Part shown: positions 61,621 through 64,000 of the stretch, piece by piece
How the letters are laid out: each line of letters starts with the position of its first letter
Position numbering within the stretch: position 1 is the stretch's first letter
Assembly: GCA_965205725.1 (NCBI GenBank)
Contig: OZ242189.1
Location: 1-64,000, forward strand
Reading direction: 5' to 3'
Source: G965205725 sp965205725
GTDB lineage: Bacteria > Pseudomonadota > Gammaproteobacteria > Pseudomonadales > Halieaceae
DNA: 64,000 nt
The notes under the pieces: model-generated
The model's database searches: none
What the model was told of the DNA's origin: nothing
What the model saw: the letters and a program-made list of their open reading frames with translations, nothing else
Made by a program: the position numbers and the translations under genes

Positions 61621-61711
61621 TGTAAAGAAACGACCGGGCTGTGGCTGTAAAGAAACGACCGGGCTGTGGCTGTAAAGAAACGACCGGGCTGTGGCTGTAA
61701 AGAAACGACCG
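61621..61711. repeat. 25-bp tandem repeat (3.6 copies) upstream of the second TonB receptor
   Basis: TGTAAAGAAACGACCGGGCT starts each 25-bp unit at 61621, 61646 and 61671; a 16-bp partial copy starts at 61696. It lies in the 464-bp divergent gap between the mscS-type gene and the TonB receptor, 98 bp before the receptor ATG. The rest of the gap (61345-61620 and 61712-61808) shows nothing certain. Confidence 0.95.
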
Positions 61712-61808
61712 TATATTGGAGATGGGTCGAAGTTGTGCCCAATGTGGCTGTATTTACAGCCAATTCACAGCCATTTCGGAAAAACAAAAACGCCTGCACG
61801 GAGGCATT

Positions 61809-64000
61809 ATGCTCAATAGTAAATCAGCACCCCTGTTTCTCGCCGTATCGACGGTGATCACGATCATCATGGGACAGCCAGTGTACGCGCAGGACAGCCA
61901 GGTCATTGAGGAAGTGATTACCATTGGCAGTCGCAGTTCGGCACCCCGCTCGGCCACGGACTCTCCTGTTCCGGTTGATGTCTTTGGCGCAGATGACCTG
62001 GGTACGGTCGGAAACTCTGTTGATCTAAGCGACAGCCTTAGAGCGCTGGTGCCTTCTTATACAGCCACGCCGCTGAGCGGAGATGGTTCAGCGTTTGTTC
62101 GGCCAACCTCAATTCGCGGCACGGCACCTGATCAAACCCTGGTTTTGGTTAATGGCAAGCGCCGCCACCGCTCGGCGCTTGTGCAGACATCCGCGCCGGC
62201 CGCGGGCAATGGTTCTCACGCATCCGATGTAGGCATGATTCCGGGTATTGCGGTGAAGCAAATTGAAGTGCTGCGCGATGGCGCCGCCGCGCAGTATGGC
62301 TCTGACGCGATTGCGGGTGTTATCAACTTCGGTCTTAAAGATGATGACGAAGGGGGCGAAGTAGTGGTGCAGTACGGCCAGTATTTCGAAGACAGTGACG
62401 AACAGAGCAGGAAGCTTGCCGGCAATGTCGGCCTTAACCTGGATGACCGCGGATTCCTCAATCTGAGCTTTGAGCGGGTCGACAATGACCAGTTGATTCG
62501 CGGTATCCAGCGACCCAATGCCCAGGCCTTGATAGATGCCGGGGTTGCCGGTATCGGTGAAGATACGCCCTACAATGATGCGCCCAATGCGCAGACCTGG
62601 GGTCGTCCCGAAAATGCTGCAACCAAATTGTCCTTTAACCTGGGCATCGATCTGAGTGATAGCAGCCAGCTTTACGCATTTGGTATTTACGGAGAAACCG
62701 ACGGTCGCTATCGCTTCTTTTACCGCAATCCGGGCCACGTATCGATTGGCACGCTGGTGGACAGCTTTGGCTATAGCGGTCGATTGACCGAGACGGGTTA
62801 CACCGGCTATCTCGATGGGGATCAGGAAGATACCAGCCTTGCGGGCGGTATTCGCGGTGAATTTGGCGGCGGCATTGGCTATGACTTGAGCGTGAGCTAC
62901 GGTTTGAACGAGCTCGACTACTTCCTCAACAACGGTTTGAACGCTGATCTGGGCCTGAGTGCTGATGGCGAGCCTCTGCAACGTGACTTCGATGTGGGTG
63001 CTTTCGAGCAGGAAGAGATCAACCTCAATGCCGATTTCACCAGGCAGCTCAGCGACGAGCTGTTCCTGGCCTTTGGTGCTGAATGGCGCGAAGAAACCTG
63101 GGGGTCCATTGTTGGTGAGCCCAATTCCTACTTTGGCAGGGGTACTACCAGCGCCGGTTTTACCAGCCCGTCGCCCCAGGATGCCGGCAAGTTTGAGCGC
63201 GACAACTATGCGGTTTACGCCGACGTAGAATGGGACCTCAGTGACAACTGGTTGGTGCAGGGTGCGGCCCGCTACGAAGATTTTTCCGATTTCGGCAGCA
63301 CGGCCAATGGTAAGCTGGCAAGCCGTTACGCGGTGACCGATACCTTTACTCTGCGGGCGGCTGCATCCACAGGTTTCCATGCGCCGACACCCGGCCAGAC
63401 AAACTTGCGCACAACCAACACCGGCTTTGACGGTGCGACTGGCGAGCAAATTGAAGAACTGCAAGTTGCACCGACTGATCCATTGGCGATTGCCAATGGC
63501 GGCACTGAGCTCAGTGAAGAGAAAACAGTCAATATCAGCGCAGGTTTTTCGGCTGATTTTGGTGAGTCAAGCACATTGACCGTGGATGTGTATCAAATTG
63601 AAGTTGAAGACCGCATCTACCGCACCGGCGATATCACCGTAGCGGCGCCCGGCGTGGAGTCGATCTCGTTTTACACCAATGCGATGGACCTGGAGCACCA
63701 GGGTCTGGATTTGGTGCTGACCTCTGGTTGGGACTGGGGTGACAGCAGCGCCAATACTGACCTGAGCTTCGCCTTTAACTACAACGAAGTGGAAGTGACT
63801 GCGCAGCAGGTTGTGAACACGCCAACCGGGCCGGTGATTCCCGTCAGCGATGCCAATGTCGAAGACATTGAAAACAACTACCCCGAACAGCGTTTTGTGT
63901 TAACCGCCAATACCTACTTCACAGAGGGCTGGAACCTGTTGCTGCGCGCAAACTACTACGGTGAACACTACGACGAGCGCGGCCGCATCAATGGCGTGGA
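61809..64000 (+). CDS. TonB-dependent outer-membrane receptor (3' end outside window)
   Basis: The frame is open from the ATG at 61809 to the right edge (730 codons, no stop). GGAGG lies 5 nt before the ATG. A signal peptide (LAVSTVITIIMGQPVYA) is followed by a TonB box-like EEVITIGSR. The plug domain has TSIRGTAPDQTLVLVNGKRR, VKQIEVLRDGAAAQYGSDAI and AGVINFGLKDD, all typical. The barrel includes TLRAAASTGFHAPTPGQTN, the region that in these receptors contains the conserved FRAP-like motif. Ligand unknown. The missing C terminus should be about 50-150 residues. Confidence 0.93.
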   Translation, partial: MLNSKSAPLFLAVSTVITIIMGQPVYAQDSQVIEEVITIGSRSSAPRSATDSPVPVDVFGADDLGTVGNSVDLSDSLRALVPSYTATPLSGDGSAFVRPTSIRGTAPDQTLVLVNGKRRHRSALVQTSAPAAGNGSHASDVGMIPGIAVKQIEVLRDGAAAQYGSDAIAGVINFGLKDDDEGGEVVVQYGQYFEDSDEQSRKLAGNVGLNLDDRGFLNLSFERVDNDQLIRGIQRPNAQALIDAGVAGIGEDTPYNDAPNAQTWGRPENAATKLSFNLGIDLSDSSQLYAFGIYGETDGRYRFFYRNPGHVSIGTLVDSFGYSGRLTETGYTGYLDGDQEDTSLAGGIRGEFGGGIGYDLSVSYGLNELDYFLNNGLNADLGLSADGEPLQRDFDVGAFEQEEINLNADFTRQLSDELFLAFGAEWREETWGSIVGEPNSYFGRGTTSAGFTSPSPQDAGKFERDNYAVYADVEWDLSDNWLVQGAARYEDFSDFGSTANGKLASRYAVTDTFTLRAAASTGFHAPTPGQTNLRTTNTGFDGATGEQIEELQVAPTDPLAIANGGTELSEEKTVNISAGFSADFGESSTLTVDVYQIEVEDRIYRTGDITVAAPGVESISFYTNAMDLEHQGLDLVLTSGWDWGDSSANTDLSFAFNYNEVEVTAQQVVNTPTGPVIPVSDANVEDIENNYPEQRFVLTANTYFTEGWNLLLRANYYGEHYDERGRINGV

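Noticed and set aside
1..64000. tRNA or rRNA genes.
   Set aside because: None were recognised on reading the intergenic regions. A tRNA scan would be more sensitive than reading by eye.

Overview
The window comes from a Gram-negative, aerobic, heterotrophic proteobacterium. The gene order glyA-nrdR-ribD-ribE-ribBA-ribH-nusB-thiL, a 13-gene nuo operon with fused nuoCD, an autotransporter, two TonB-dependent receptors and a BCCT transporter fit a gammaproteobacterium, probably a marine one related to Cellvibrionales. That placement is inference from gene content; no rRNA or tRNA gene is present.

Layout. (1) 1-12410, minus strand: the N-terminal 4136 codons of a giant repetitive surface protein that runs off the left edge, with DUF4214 motifs at its start and then a long chain of Ig-like and unrecognised modules. 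Just upstream of its putative promoter lies a 34-copy heptamer repeat (12463-12702). (2) 12720-14360 and 22318-24010: two non-coding repeat islands of the same family in opposite orientation, flanking (3) 14439-22308, plus strand: glyA, nrdR and the riboflavin/thiamine cluster ribD, ribE, ribBA, ribH, nusB, thiL, ribA. Two copies of a 164-bp MITE-like element have entered this cluster. The RibBA protein looks catalytically degraded in both halves, and a separate intact GTP cyclohydrolase II follows. (4) 24027-25449, minus: a DsbA-fold isomerase-like protein and an atypical SDR. (5) 25500-33108, minus: a ~2,500-residue autotransporter with Ig/PKD-like repeats, whose N-terminal coding region crosses a 25-nt poly-G tract. 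A well-placed ATG with a Shine-Dalgarno lies upstream of the tract, out of frame in this sequence, which is the classic arrangement of a phase-variable gene in the OFF state. (6) 33326-48421, minus: a CBS-domain protein and the complete proton-pumping NADH dehydrogenase operon nuoA-N, with a hexapeptide-repeat extension on NuoE.

(7) 48755-64000: mixed functions. These are a FrnE-type DsbA-family protein, a lipoprotein hydrolase of the PAF-acetylhydrolase type, a BCCT transporter, a TonB receptor, a DUF2189 membrane protein, a membrane-anchored aspartic protease, a dicarboxylate/amino-acid:cation symporter, a DUF4214-sulfotransferase fusion, an MscS channel and a second TonB receptor cut by the right edge.

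The unifying oddity is the density of short tandem repeats: units of 1, 7, 12, 14, 18, 25 and 60 bp in or next to many genes, plus recent internal duplication in the giant protein. Two of the tracts sit where slippage could switch or tune very large surface proteins. The strongest candidates for new biology are this pair of slip-prone giant surface proteins, the repeat islands bracketing the glyA-rib segment, the NuoE extension, the RibBA pseudoenzyme and the DUF4214-sulfotransferase fusion.
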